From: Nostoc sp. S13
GTDB taxonomy: Bacteria > Cyanobacteriota > Cyanobacteriia > Cyanobacteriales > Nostocaceae
DNA length: 52,013 nucleotides
Assembly: GCF_029379315.1 (NCBI RefSeq)
Contig: NZ_JAQYWQ010000037.1
Location: 1 to 52,013, forward strand
Direction: 5' to 3'
Positions 28,666 through 35,900 of the stretch are shown here, piece after piece; positions within the stretch are counted from its first letter, which is position 1, and each line of letters starts with the position of its first letter. The notes below the pieces were generated by a model. It saw only the letters and a list, made by a program, of their open reading frames with translations. It was not told where the DNA came from and did no database searches. The position numbers and the translations under genes were made by a program.

Positions 28666-28760
28666 TAACCCTCCAACTCAGAAATCAGAATATCTAGGTT
28701 TTCCCCTTCTACATAAAGTTTATCGGCTATGCTTTGAAGTAAGCTGGTTTTTACACCCAT
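28665..28760 (-). CDS. Possible 31-aa peptide coupled to the downstream gene
   Basis: The frame MGVKTSLLQSIADKLYVEGE, continuing NLDILISELEG, is a plausible amphipathic acidic peptide whose TAA overlaps the ATG of the 64-aa gene. No strong ribosome binding site is seen. It may be a real small protein, a leader peptide, or chance. Confidence 0.35.
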   Translation of the reverse strand: MGVKTSLLQSIADKLYVEGENLDILISELEG

Positions 28761-28814
28761 TTGGCTAAATGGTTGATTTTTGTCAAACTTGACTATTGAG
28801 CAATACTTTTACCA

Positions 28815-28857
28815 AAGCCGATGATGGGATTTGAACCCACGGCCTGCTGATTACGAA
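28815..28857 (-). other. attL: duplicated 3' half of tRNA-Thr
   Basis: These 43 bp are identical to 51450-51492 and cover the tRNA from the anticodon loop to the discriminator base. The 5' half of the tRNA is missing here, so this is the site remnant at the end of the element distal to the intact tRNA. The integrase stop codon lies three bases beyond it. Confidence 0.92.
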
Positions 28858-28860
28858 ACA

Positions 28861-29976
28861 CTATAACAATGGTGGAAGCGGGCGATCGCTCTTGTTAATG
28901 GCTAGCTCAAAAGCACGTTGGTGTGCTTGCTCATTAATCCAAGAATGGTACAAATTGCTATGAACTTGTAATCCATGCCCCATTTGCTTTGCCGCTAATG
29001 AAATATCAATGCCGTATTCAAGCGATCGCACTGCCCAAGCATGGCGTAAGTCATAAACTTTGAACGGCATATTTTCATTTCTCCTGAGATGTCGTGTAAC
29101 CACATTGCCTATTGCCGTATTGGGACGATTTAAGTTTATGCCTGGGACTTTGGGACTAGTCAGGTCAAAAGTGATAACCCACTCAGGATGCAGTGGCCAC
29201 ACTTTTCGCGATCCAGTTTTACCCTGAGTAATTTTTATCGAGTGGTCAGGATTGTTTAGGGAATTTAGCTCAATAAAAAATGCCTCATGATTCCTTAATC
29301 CATAAGTAGCGATCATTCCGTAAATCCATCGCCAGGGGTCACTACCAATTTGGCAATAAAAATCTTGAATCTGTTTATCAGTTGGCAGATTGCGCGGTTC
29401 TCGTCTGCTGTAACTGTAATTTCCCACTAAATTTGAAAAATCACAATTCAGTCCAGCAAACTTAGACAATAGGTTTAATGATTGACAGAAACGCTTGCGA
29501 ATACGAGTATCCGGCTTTGAACAATTTATAATTGTTGATTTTAAATTCTCAATTGTTAATTCGTCTTCTAGCGGAAGAAACTTAAATACTGCACGGTACT
29601 CTACTCTCCATGTTGTTTCAGTCTTAAATGTTCGCTCCTTCCTAGAAAAATAGTCTTGTTCAAATTCATTGATCCAATTTTTAATATTTTTGATATTGAT
29701 TTCTAGTTCCTGTTCCTCTTTGTAGTCAGCCCAATCAAAGGTTTTAGCGTCCATTTGAACGCTAATTTTTTTTGCTAACCTTTCCGCTATTTTTACCCCA
29801 TCTTTATTAGCATTTGCGGCAGATATTCGCTGTCTATGGGGTTTATTCTTCCCAGACAAGGGTTTAGGAGGGAATGTCCCGCGAAGATAAAGCCGCCCCC
29901 CTATTTGCTCAATTCTTAGTCCACAATAATTATTTTTTAGTCGTCCATTCGCTTCCTTAATTCGTTGTTCAATCAT
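28861..29976 (-). CDS. int: Tyrosine recombinase (integrase)
   Basis: This 371-aa protein has an N-terminal arm-binding-like domain, a core-binding region (about residues 95-185) and a catalytic domain with Arg228 (ATYGLRNHEA), Lys near 253-258 (GKTGSRKVW), Arg311 in VYDLRHAWA, His334 in MGHGLQVHSN and the nucleophile Tyr343 in NLYHSW. The usual HxxR motif reads YxxR, a substitution tolerated in some integrases. It ends three bases from attL, as expected for a site-specific integrase acting on the tRNA-Thr. Its ATG overlaps the previous gene's stop (TAATG). Confidence 0.93.
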   Translation of the reverse strand: MIEQRIKEANGRLKNNYCGLRIEQIGGRLYLRGTFPPKPLSGKNKPHRQRISAANANKDGVKIAERLAKKISVQMDAKTFDWADYKEEQELEINIKNIKNWINEFEQDYFSRKERTFKTETTWRVEYRAVFKFLPLEDELTIENLKSTIINCSKPDTRIRKRFCQSLNLLSKFAGLNCDFSNLVGNYSYSRREPRNLPTDKQIQDFYCQIGSDPWRWIYGMIATYGLRNHEAFFIELNSLNNPDHSIKITQGKTGSRKVWPLHPEWVITFDLTSPKVPGINLNRPNTAIGNVVTRHLRRNENMPFKVYDLRHAWAVRSLEYGIDISLAAKQMGHGLQVHSNLYHSWINEQAHQRAFELAINKSDRPLPPLL

Positions 29977-30371
29977 TATTCTTCAGTTCCAACGACACAG
30001 AAATCGCCCTCCTCATCACGGTCAAGTTGCACGTAAATGGTGCGGATGTCAGGCGCTACGCTCTTGTCAACCTCCTCCTCCTCGTCACCAGAACTAACAG
30101 CCACCCACGCTTTAACCGTTACAGAATATTCCCCGGTTTCGTCGTTGCGCTCGTCAATTTCGCTGCTTTCAATTTTGCAAGAAACAATTTCCCACCATGA
30201 GTAATGGTCAGCATCATTGGGGGGACATTCACCGCATACAATATCTCCGTCTAAATCGTCACTGCGATAGTCTTTTTCCTCCCAGGCATAGGTACAATTG
30301 CCAACGCGGTAGTAAGAATTTTCTATGTAGTTTTCAGCTAGTGAACAAAGCTGTTTATTTAATTCGCTCAT
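29976..30371 (-). CDS. Acidic protein coupled to the integrase
   Basis: I place the start at ATG 30371 (MSELNKQLCSLAENYIENSY), which gives 131 aa; a longer frame upstream runs inside the zinc-ribbon gene and is unlikely. The protein is strongly acidic (DEEEEVDKS, QLDRDEEGDF) with four cysteines in the first half. Its stop overlaps the integrase start by one base, and its start overlaps the zinc-ribbon gene by 17 bases. Position suggests a recombination accessory or control role, but it has no recognisable excisionase helix-turn-helix. Confidence 0.65.
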   Translation of the reverse strand: MSELNKQLCSLAENYIENSYYRVGNCTYAWEEKDYRSDDLDGDIVCGECPPNDADHYSWWEIVSCKIESSEIDERNDETGEYSVTVKAWVAVSSGDEEEEVDKSVAPDIRTIYVQLDRDEEGDFCVVGTEE

Positions 30372-30708
30372 AACTGTAATGCTTGCAAGCTGGACAATAT
30401 AGAAAATAACTAACGAAATTCCATTCCAAAAAACGGTAGCCGCAATGGGAACACCCAAATAAGAAGTCTGGGTCGTCTTCGTCGTTGACCCAGGCAGTAA
30501 AACAGCTTGAGCATTTGTAATACCCAAAAATCGGATCTAGGGTAATACTAGACGAGCTGCATTTGGGACAGATTAGTAGTTCGTCGTAATCTGGATCGTC
30601 AACGTCAACCGCCCAGACGTGACCACAGTCAAGGCACTCCCAATAGCCGTAACTTTCTTGATATTGCAGTCGCGTAGAATCGCATCGAGGACAATTTGAT
30701 TGAGTCAT
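30355..30708 (-). CDS. Triple zinc-ribbon protein
   Basis: This 117-aa protein carries cysteine pairs C6/C9 with C25/C28, C47/C50 with C66/C69, and C86/C89 with C105/C108. They form three CxxC-x15-CxxC zinc ribbons in tandem separated by acidic turns (DVDDPDYDE, DEDDPDF). Such ribbons bind nucleic acid or protein. It is the first gene of a three-gene unit with the acidic protein and the integrase. It could be a DNA-binding regulator or directionality factor; the sequence alone does not decide. Confidence 0.75.
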   Translation of the reverse strand: MTQSNCPRCDSTRLQYQESYGYWECLDCGHVWAVDVDDPDYDELLICPKCSSSSITLDPIFGYYKCSSCFTAWVNDEDDPDFLFGCSHCGYRFLEWNFVSYFLYCPACKHYSYERIK

Positions 30709-30762
30709 TCCAGATTTGAAAATTGTTTCGATTTTGTAAGTTTTTTAAGCCCCAAAAATTTT

Positions 30763-30979
30763 GTCTACAGGCACTAAAATCCGCTCTGGGGGCTATTTTT
30801 AGCGTCTACAGCCGATTTTTTTTGGCGAAAAATTGTAGACGGTGTAGGCGAACTATTGATTGGTTTGTGGTGGTGTAGTGAGCGATCGCACTTCCACTCA
30901 AGTGCTGCTTAATTAATAGGTAATTTACCTCTAAAGCTTTGCCTACAGCCTATAGACGGACTGTAGGCAAAGTGTAGAC
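30763..30979. promoter_or_regulatory. Cluster of TGTAGAC/TGTAGGC heptamers
   Basis: In the gap between the ATPase end and the zinc-ribbon start there are four TGTAGAC-type heptamers (30763, 30804, 30834, 30973, both orientations) and three TGTAGGC-type (30843, 30941, 30962). They could be binding sites for a regulator of the zinc-ribbon/int operon. Two of them form the stem of the hairpin at 30938-30971. Confidence 0.5.
30938..30971 (-). terminator. Hairpin after the ATPase gene
   Basis: A perfect 11-bp stem, TTTGCCTACAG with CTGTAGGCAAA, lies ten bases beyond the ATPase stop on the minus strand. There is no long T-run, so termination efficiency is uncertain. Confidence 0.5.
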
Positions 30980-30980
30980 A

Positions 30981-32225
30981 TTATTTTGACCACCTCCAGC
31001 CCAAGCGATCGCCATTTCCTTCTACTTCCCCCAATCCCCTATCAGCCATAGAAACGAAGAAAATCCGTATTTCGTCTGGCTGCATATTGTCAAATAACCG
31101 CGTAGCCCGACTAAGATGAGCGGCTTTTAAAACTTCACCTGGGTGCTGTTGCCCCCAGTCAAGGATAAATTGCTCGTATTCGTTCATACCTGACGGCGAT
31201 GTTTGCACCTGGGTATTCTCTTTGTCAGAGATTTCCGTTGCTACTTGAGCACTTGGTTGCCATAGTCCTAAATCTAGTTCGCAGGGGCAATCATCAACCA
31301 TAAACCGCTTCTTACCACCGGCTTTGAGCCACTGCTCTAACTGGGGATTTTTGAGCGTTGACCTAGCATAATCCTGGGCTTTCTTCCCCAAACGGATACG
31401 CACAAAGCAAGTGTCTAAAATGTCAGCGTCACCTTCCAGAGCAAAATTAGCAGCTGTGTCATTTTGGGCCAGACACATAATGAACTGTTTGCGCTTTCTT
31501 CCGACCTTGGCGTGCTGTCTGATCCACTGGGAGGCGTTGCTACAGTCTGCTAGCACAGGGAATTCTTCAGCAATATAGAATCGAGCAAACTCTTGGGGAA
31601 TGTCTTTGGAAACTTCCTTGCGGTAAACTCGCATCTTTTCCAAGTGGTCAAGCGCTTCCTCCATCGCTTTGTCCACTTCTGGCAAGCCACCGTCCCCGAT
31701 TAGGTCGGTTGGCTCAACCCAAGCCCAATCTCCTTTGGCGCTGTCTACGTCGTAGACAACGACCTTACCGCCGATACGGGTAGAGAAGTATTGAGCCTGG
31801 GTTGACTTACCGTCACCGGTTCCCCCAACTAAAGCAACGTGTTTCTGTACCTTATTGACGTACTCAACCGGGTCAGTGATTAAGTTATCTGGTTGCCAAT
31901 TCGCATCAAGAGCGCCAACTGTCAGCACTAACTGTGATGTGGGCTGGGTGTTAGCCCTTGCCCACGCTTGAAAGTTGACCCGTGATGCTCGGTCGATATC
32001 GCCTAGCGATTCTTCTAGCAGCTTGGCTGTTTGGCGATGTCTGCGACCGACTTCTAAAGTACCAACGGAGGCCCCCAATATCCACGGTTTTGAATCTGGT
32101 TTTTGAGTCGCCCCCAGGAACAATAAGCCACAGCCAACAGTTAAACTCCCCCAGAATGACCACTTGGCGCGGAAGTACATCTGCAAGTGTTGGTGTAACT
32201 GGGATGGGTGTAAATCACTGCTCAT
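30981..32225 (-). CDS. FtsK/HerA-type membrane ATPase (DNA translocase or packaging motor)
   Basis: This 414-aa protein has one or two N-terminal membrane segments (about residues 22-40 and 46-60), a RecA-type motor with Walker A GGTGDGKST (134-142), Walker B-like RFYIAEEF (215-222) and sensor FIMCLAQND (248-256), and a C-terminal domain (about 347-414) that reads as a winged helix ending DRLGWRW. Membrane anchor, motor and winged helix is the layout of FtsK and of actinomycete TraB, which move double-stranded DNA between cells; viral packaging ATPases share the motor but are usually smaller and soluble. It ends a run of overlapping small genes. No relaxase is nearby. Confidence 0.75.
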   Translation of the reverse strand: MSSDLHPSQLHQHLQMYFRAKWSFWGSLTVGCGLLFLGATQKPDSKPWILGASVGTLEVGRRHRQTAKLLEESLGDIDRASRVNFQAWARANTQPTSQLVLTVGALDANWQPDNLITDPVEYVNKVQKHVALVGGTGDGKSTQAQYFSTRIGGKVVVYDVDSAKGDWAWVEPTDLIGDGGLPEVDKAMEEALDHLEKMRVYRKEVSKDIPQEFARFYIAEEFPVLADCSNASQWIRQHAKVGRKRKQFIMCLAQNDTAANFALEGDADILDTCFVRIRLGKKAQDYARSTLKNPQLEQWLKAGGKKRFMVDDCPCELDLGLWQPSAQVATEISDKENTQVQTSPSGMNEYEQFILDWGQQHPGEVLKAAHLSRATRLFDNMQPDEIRIFFVSMADRGLGEVEGNGDRLGWRWSK

Positions 32226-32227
32226 CT

Positions 32228-32452
32228 TTACCCCCCGAATCCCAATCTTTGGATGTTTGCTACCAGTAAATCTAAAGGATTTTTGATTTCTCTGAATACT
32301 TCCACTTGTACTGTGCTAGTCTCAATCCCGTTTTCCTGTAACTGCTCCTGTATTAAATTGGCTGCTTTGTCTGCTTCCAACTCACCAGGTGAATTAATCA
32401 AAGTAGTTCCTTGCCCCTCGTTATCCCAATACTTAATTTTGTAGGTTGTCAT
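32228..32452 (-). CDS. Small soluble protein next to the ATPase
   Basis: This 74-aa acidic protein (MTTYKIKYWDNEGQGTTLIN) contains a helix rich in Glu and Gln and a closing segment NPLDLLVANIQRLGFGG. Its start overlaps the stop of the upstream membrane-protein gene by four bases, and its stop lies two bases before the ATPase start, so expression is coupled. No family is recognised; it could be an accessory of the motor. Confidence 0.7.
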   Translation of the reverse strand: MTTYKIKYWDNEGQGTTLINSPGELEADKAANLIQEQLQENGIETSTVQVEVFREIKNPLDLLVANIQRLGFGG

Positions 32453-32811
32453 ATTCCTAGCAACACCCCCACAGCAACCAACCCAACCCTTAAGAGCAAA
32501 ATATCTTTGACCTCTGGCACGACTTGCCGCAAGTACATGACGATAACCCCCGCCATCACTAATACCCCCAACACCCCCAGGCGGATAAACCCAGGCATGG
32601 GTATACTTACCCAGCAGCTACTTAATAAAGCGGGAATTGCTACTGTTGAGACAAGGGTGTAAGTTAAGTCTGGCAGATTGTCTGGCAGCACGATCGCCGA
32701 AACCCATCCTTTTTTGAATATCTCTAGCTTTGACAGTTCGGCTGTACTAGTTACAGGGGAATAACCCCGTTCCCTCGGAACCTCTACGACAATTTTTTGC
32801 TCATCTGCCAT
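32449..32811 (-). CDS. Small multi-pass membrane protein
   Basis: This 120-aa protein has a charged N-terminus of about 38 residues and then three hydrophobic segments (about 48-66, 72-91 and 101-120), ending in VGLVAVGVLLGI. It overlaps the genes on both sides. Small membrane proteins encoded next to the translocase recall the spread (Spd) genes beside traB in actinomycete plasmids and also the membrane proteins of tailless phages. Both comparisons are by analogy only. Confidence 0.7.
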   Translation of the reverse strand: MADEQKIVVEVPRERGYSPVTSTAELSKLEIFKKGWVSAIVLPDNLPDLTYTLVSTVAIPALLSSCWVSIPMPGFIRLGVLGVLVMAGVIVMYLRQVVPEVKDILLLRVGLVAVGVLLGI

Positions 32812-32920
32812 ACTGCACCTCGATTTTCAGGTAGAAGGGACGGTTAGTGTCCGCTTTGCACAGTGCGATCGCAATAACTAGAGCGCCGATGATGCAAATA
32901 AGAATGCTTATTTGATTCAC
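32801..32920 (-). CDS. 39-aa single-span membrane protein
   Basis: This frame starts at GTG 32920, overlapping the previous stop as GTGA, and runs through a hydrophobic helix (ISILICIIGALVIAIAL) to KADTNRPFYLKIEVQYGR. Its TGA lies inside the start of the 120-aa membrane gene, ten bases past that ATG. A GGAGCAGGA ribosome binding site precedes it. The overlapped position, hydrophobicity and coupling support a real micro-protein. Confidence 0.6.
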   Translation of the reverse strand: MNQISILICIIGALVIAIALCKADTNRPFYLKIEVQYGR

Positions 32921-33078
32921 TCCTGCTCCTTCTCTGGTGTAGCTTTCCAAGTTTCGGGGTAAATTTTCTTGTTCATCCGCCGAATTGCTGCTTGTACTTC
33001 TGGAGGTTGTTCTTTTAATTCTTCAGAAATAGCTATAGCAGCAATCAGCCAAGGGCTGCCAGTGGTGTCTTCAGTCAT
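32917..33078 (-). CDS. 53-aa small protein
   Basis: The start is ATG 33078 with GGGAGA eight bases upstream; a longer frame begins inside the preceding gene and is not favoured. The product (MTEDTTGSPWLIAAIAISEE) has a mildly hydrophobic N-terminal helix and a basic C-terminal half (RRMNKKIYPETWK). It overlaps the previous gene by eight bases and the 39-aa gene by four. The function is unknown. Confidence 0.6.
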   Translation of the reverse strand: MTEDTTGSPWLIAAIAISEELKEQPPEVQAAIRRMNKKIYPETWKATPEKEQE

Positions 33079-33301
33079 TTTTTTTCTCCCATTCGCTGTA
33101 CTCGCCGTAGCCGCTGGTTTCGGTGAGGCGGTCTGATATCCGGTTGATAACTTCGTTATCACTAGTCGGCAGTGGTTTTCCCTGAAGATAAGCGGCTGAG
33201 ATGTTGGCGCACTCCCCTACAGTTGCACCATTGCCTAGTAGCTGCCCTTCTGGGAAGCCGACGTTATGGATCTCGTTGCTGGGATTGGGTTGATTGGTCA
33301 T
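33071..33301 (-). CDS. 76-aa hypothetical protein
   Basis: This soluble protein starts MTNQPNPSNEIHNVGFPEGQ and ends YGEYSEWEKKND, overlapping the next gene's start by eight bases. It has no recognisable domain. The place in a chain of overlapping small genes that leads to the ATPase is the main evidence that it is translated. Confidence 0.55.
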   Translation of the reverse strand: MTNQPNPSNEIHNVGFPEGQLLGNGATVGECANISAAYLQGKPLPTSDNEVINRISDRLTETSGYGEYSEWEKKND

Positions 33302-33388
33302 ATAATTTTGATGATGTTTAGTTTTTGCAGCGGCGGGGCTACATCGTATCGGTGGGCGATCGCGATCCTGGTAGATGGGCGATCGCCT

Positions 33389-33562
33389 TTAAAAATCAGC
33401 ATCATCGGCTTGTTTAATTTCGGACAATGCTTGTTGGAGGCGTTGCCCAATCTGCTCAAAACCGGCATTAACACTTTCTTGGTCTTCAGAGTCGATGACA
33501 ATTATTTCGATTCCCTGTGATGCCCAGTAAGCGGGATCTGAATAATCTGGTTCGTTAATCAT
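33389..33562 (-). CDS. 57-aa acidic hypothetical protein
   Basis: The start is ATG 33562 (MINEPDYSDPAYWASQGIEI), which has the ribosome binding site AAGGAG six bases upstream; an in-frame start 21 bases upstream lies inside the preceding gene. The product is acidic and probably a short alpha/beta protein. No family is recognised. Confidence 0.6.
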   Translation of the reverse strand: MINEPDYSDPAYWASQGIEIIVIDSEDQESVNAGFEQIGQRLQQALSEIKQADDADF

Positions 33563-33572
33563 GTAAATCTCC

Positions 33573-33938
33573 TTAATAATCAACTTTTGAAGCAGAGGTT
33601 GAGTTGAAATTAGTCACAACCCAAACCTGTTGAGAGTTGCGGATTGTTGGCCTAAACTCAATTGGACGTCGGCTATCCAAACAAATGGCGCGACCATCAT
33701 TCAGCTTGATGTGCAAGTTCTTCCCGCTTTTTGAACGCGAGAATAGTTGACCGACTTCGAGCAATGCCCAGGTAATTGGGTTTTTACCCACCACATAGTC
33801 AGCTTGATGGCTGTCATAACCCTCTGAGAGTGGGTCTATAGTTAAGTCCTTCCACTCCTTCTTCTTGCCTTTCCGGCTGTTAACGATGCTTGATCGTTGC
33901 CCGTTAAGTGGTTTATCGCTAATCTGTTGATCGGTCAT
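33573..33938 (-). CDS. 121-aa hypothetical protein
   Basis: The N-terminal third is basic and disordered-looking (SRKGKKKEWKDL); the rest looks like a small beta-rich domain (NLHIKLNDGRAICLDSRRPI, QQVWVVTNFNS). It sits 30 bp after the 101-aa gene and 11 bp before the 57-aa gene in the same direction. The function is unknown. Confidence 0.65.
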   Translation of the reverse strand: MTDQQISDKPLNGQRSSIVNSRKGKKKEWKDLTIDPLSEGYDSHQADYVVGKNPITWALLEVGQLFSRSKSGKNLHIKLNDGRAICLDSRRPIEFRPTIRNSQQVWVVTNFNSTSASKVDY

Positions 33939-33968
33939 AGTGCGTTAATAGTCGCTCAATAATGTGGG

Positions 33969-34274
33969 TTAATTTTGTGCTTCAATCCTTTGCACAGCAA
34001 TGGGTTCAATGTTTTCTTGTTCCAAATTCGCCGCGAGAATTTCCTTTAATAAGCCGATCGCAATGTCGGCTGCTAGTGTTAGCTGCTGCTGGTCACTAAG
34101 CAAGTCGCACAAGCTAACTGTGTTTTCGGGGATGTCGGCAAAACCCCATTCGCTCCATTGATCCCAGACAGAGGTTTTTTCTCGCCAAGCGAGGAAGACT
34201 AAGGAAGCCAGTCCTGTTGTCTGCGAAAGGGTGAAAATAGACATCTCTCGTCGAATAGCGTCTGTTGCATTCAT
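33969..34274 (-). CDS. 101-aa hypothetical protein, first gene of the ATPase operon
   Basis: This helical protein (MNATDAIRREMSIFTLSQTT) includes the segment ASLVFLAWREKTSVWDQWSEW and an acidic C-terminus. It opens a run of eight further genes that ends at the ATPase. The 315-bp gap upstream of it must hold the promoter. No family is recognised. Confidence 0.65.
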   Translation of the reverse strand: MNATDAIRREMSIFTLSQTTGLASLVFLAWREKTSVWDQWSEWGFADIPENTVSLCDLLSDQQQLTLAADIAIGLLKEILAANLEQENIEPIAVQRIEAQN

Positions 34275-34589
34275 TTTTGTTTACCTTTAATGCTGTTCAT
34301 CCGAAGGCGATCGCTCTCAAGTAGTGGTCGCTTTTTTCTTTTCTCAACTCCTAGCAGGTCTTTCTTTTGCGCTACGGCTACAGGCTGCTATCTCTGTCTG
34401 GTTGGGAGTCGGGTATTAGTCATTGGGCATTAGACATTGGGCATTAGACATTGGGCATCAGGTACGTTTCCCCTAGCAGGTCTTTGCGATCGCTCATTGC
34501 TGGCAGGCTGCTATCTCTGCCTAGTTTGGGGTGCAGTATTCGTGGCAGTAAAAGGCAGAGAAAACCTGCCTTTTACTTTGTGAAGCAAA
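34275..34589. other. Gap with direct and tandem repeats
   Basis: Two direct repeats of about 60 bp (from 34350 and from 34472), each running from CTAGCAGGTCTTT to AGGCTGCTATCTCTG, flank a heptamer-type array GGGCATTAGACATT (34417-34460). A terminator for the repressor lies at 34547-34577. The ATPase-operon promoter should be here; no box is clear enough to name. Confidence 0.6.
34547..34577 (-). terminator. Terminator of the repressor gene
   Basis: A 12-bp perfect stem, AGTAAAAGGCAG with CTGCCTTTTACT, lies 13 bases after the repressor stop on the minus strand. It is probably bidirectional. Confidence 0.75.
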
Positions 34590-34826
34590 CTATTCAGGCT
34601 GTAATGCCTGTTTTTCGTAAGCTTTGATAAGTTCATCAAGCGTGCATTGATAAATCTCCATCAGCTTTTTGGTCTCGGAAAACGTCAACCGAGGTTTCGT
34701 TATTCCTCTTTCCCAGTCGCTGATGGTTGCGACTTTTTTATCAAGGACAAGCGCAACTTGCCTTTGAGTTAAGCCAACACGCTTTCTCAAATCCATTGGA
34801 GTTAGTGATCTTTTCTCTTCCGTCAT
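34590..34826 (-). CDS. XRE-family repressor
   Basis: This 78-aa protein is a stand-alone Cro/C1-type helix-turn-helix domain (about residues 11-70), with the recognition region GLTQRQVALVLDKKVATISDWERG and the closing helix CTLDELIKAYEKQ. It has no dimerisation or cleavage domain. It lies beside palindromic operators at 34837-34863 and so probably represses its own promoter and perhaps a divergent one. It is the best candidate for the switch that keeps the element quiescent. Confidence 0.88.
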   Translation of the reverse strand: MTEEKRSLTPMDLRKRVGLTQRQVALVLDKKVATISDWERGITKPRLTFSETKKLMEIYQCTLDELIKAYEKQALQPE

Positions 34827-34836
34827 ACTATACTAA

Positions 34837-34885
34837 AAACGGAACCTTGACAAGGTTCCGTTTAAACGGAACCTTGCTGGGTTCG
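34837..34885. promoter_or_regulatory. Repressor operators
   Basis: AAACGGAACCTTG and CAAGGTTCCGTTT form a perfect 13-bp inverted repeat around one central base at 34837-34863. A second AAACGGAACCTTG half-site follows directly at 34864-34876, facing a degenerate partner GGGTTCGG, and a third related site, AAACGGTTCCG, is near 34919. The first overlaps the start region of the XRE gene. Multiple adjacent operators suggest cooperative, graded repression. Confidence 0.75.
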
Positions 34886-35112
34886 GATGGTAAAGAACGT
34901 TGGGCGGAAGTGTCTGGTAAACGGTTCCGCCCATCCATTACATTGCCATTCATGAGCGCTTCTTTTGAGCGAGAACTTACGGAGTGACTGATGTAGCTTG
35001 TTCTGCATTTTTATGCAGTAGCCCGCTCCGTCAAGCTAATACCCTTGGAGCGCCAATTAGTAAAACCAGTAAAAACTGTTATGACCGGAAAAAAAAACAA
35101 AACTAAACAAAA

Positions 35113-35155
35113 ATGCGGGGATTCTACAATGCCTTTAGCTGAAGAATCCCCGCAT
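35113..35155 (-). terminator. Terminator of the 108-aa gene
   Basis: A 13-bp perfect stem, ATGCGGGGATTCT with AGAATCCCCGCAT, is followed on the minus strand by TTTTGTTTAGTTTTG and a longer T-run. It ends the leftward transcript from 35565. Confidence 0.85.
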
Positions 35156-35238
35156 AGTGGATCTTTAATCCCTATGGAGAATGGATTAGATATCTAAGTG
35201 CGATCGGCTCTATCTGATAGCAGGCGACGCATCTGTGA

Positions 35239-35565
35239 TCATTCGATATCGAGTTGCGATCGGAGATCATCTAGTGGCGATACTGGCTCACTAGTAGCTG
35301 TCGAAGGCTTTTGCTCAGGTAATTTTGGTTTACTCGGCGTAAACTCCAGCCGCAATCGAATTCTTCCGGCTTGCCATCCCTTACCACCCGACAGAACCCG
35401 ACAAGCTATTCCATCAAAAATCCAGCCATGCAAATCCCCCGGCCAAGTTTTTCGCAAGAAACTTTTGATTTCACTAACTGTTGATGTCGTTGTATTTGAA
35501 AGGCTAAATCCTGCCTGACTAACAGACACAACATCATCGTTCTCCAAGTAAATTTCGTCACTCAT
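35239..35565 (-). CDS. 108-aa cyanobacterial hypothetical protein
   Basis: This acidic protein begins MSDEIYLENDDVVSVSQAGF and has a central WPGDLHGWIFDGIACRVLSG and KGWQAGRIRLRLEFTPSKP. The motif K-G-W-x-x-G-(K/R)-(I/V)-R-L-x-L-E-F recurs, as I recall, in small hypothetical proteins of Nostocales. It is alone between the repressor side and the divergent early operon. I favour it over the overlapping plus-strand frame 35198-35518 on composition, on that motif and on its own terminator. Confidence 0.7.
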   Translation of the reverse strand: MSDEIYLENDDVVSVSQAGFSLSNTTTSTVSEIKSFLRKTWPGDLHGWIFDGIACRVLSGGKGWQAGRIRLRLEFTPSKPKLPEQKPSTATSEPVSPLDDLRSQLDIE

Positions 35566-35669
35566 TTCGATTTTCTCTTTCGGTATAGAAACTGGCGGAT
35601 CAAGCTACCAACTCGATCCGCCTTCCCTAAGTTTTCCCATCTCCCACCAATTACTAAGGAATAAAAACA

Positions 35670-35900
35670 ATGACTGTCAGAGCCAAATTTACTTGCCAAC
35701 AGAACAAAACTGACCATGAAGAAGGTGCAGCAACAGTTATCCTCACACCTGTAACCACCAACCCACCCACCGAAGAAAACTTGACGTTTTGGAAAGCGAC
35801 ACCAGCCGGGCAGATTGAACTCCAAATCGACAACCCACAGGCATCGGCTCAGTTTACGCCGGGTGCTGACTATTACGTTGACTTCACCCCTGTTGCGTGA
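35670..35900 (+). CDS. Small phage-type protein
   Basis: This 76-aa protein (MTVRAKFTCQQNKTDHEEGA, ending FTPGADYYVDFTPVA) has AAGGA as ribosome binding site. Its RAKF start and F-x-x-G-x-x-Y-Y-x-D-F-T-P ending resemble a small protein that I recall from many tailed-phage and metagenomic virus genomes, of unknown function. If that recall is right it is a direct hint that the element has viral ancestry. It is the first of seven closely spaced early-type genes. Confidence 0.7.
   Translation: MTVRAKFTCQQNKTDHEEGAATVILTPVTTNPPTEENLTFWKATPAGQIELQIDNPQASAQFTPGADYYVDFTPVA

Noticed and set aside
30371..30527. N-terminal extension of the acidic protein
   Set aside because: The extra 52 codons lie out of frame inside the zinc-ribbon gene; the ATG at 30371 fits the coupling better.
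35198..35518. 106-codon plus-strand frame
   Set aside because: It overlaps the 108-aa minus-strand gene, which has the recognisable KGW-type motif and its own terminator.
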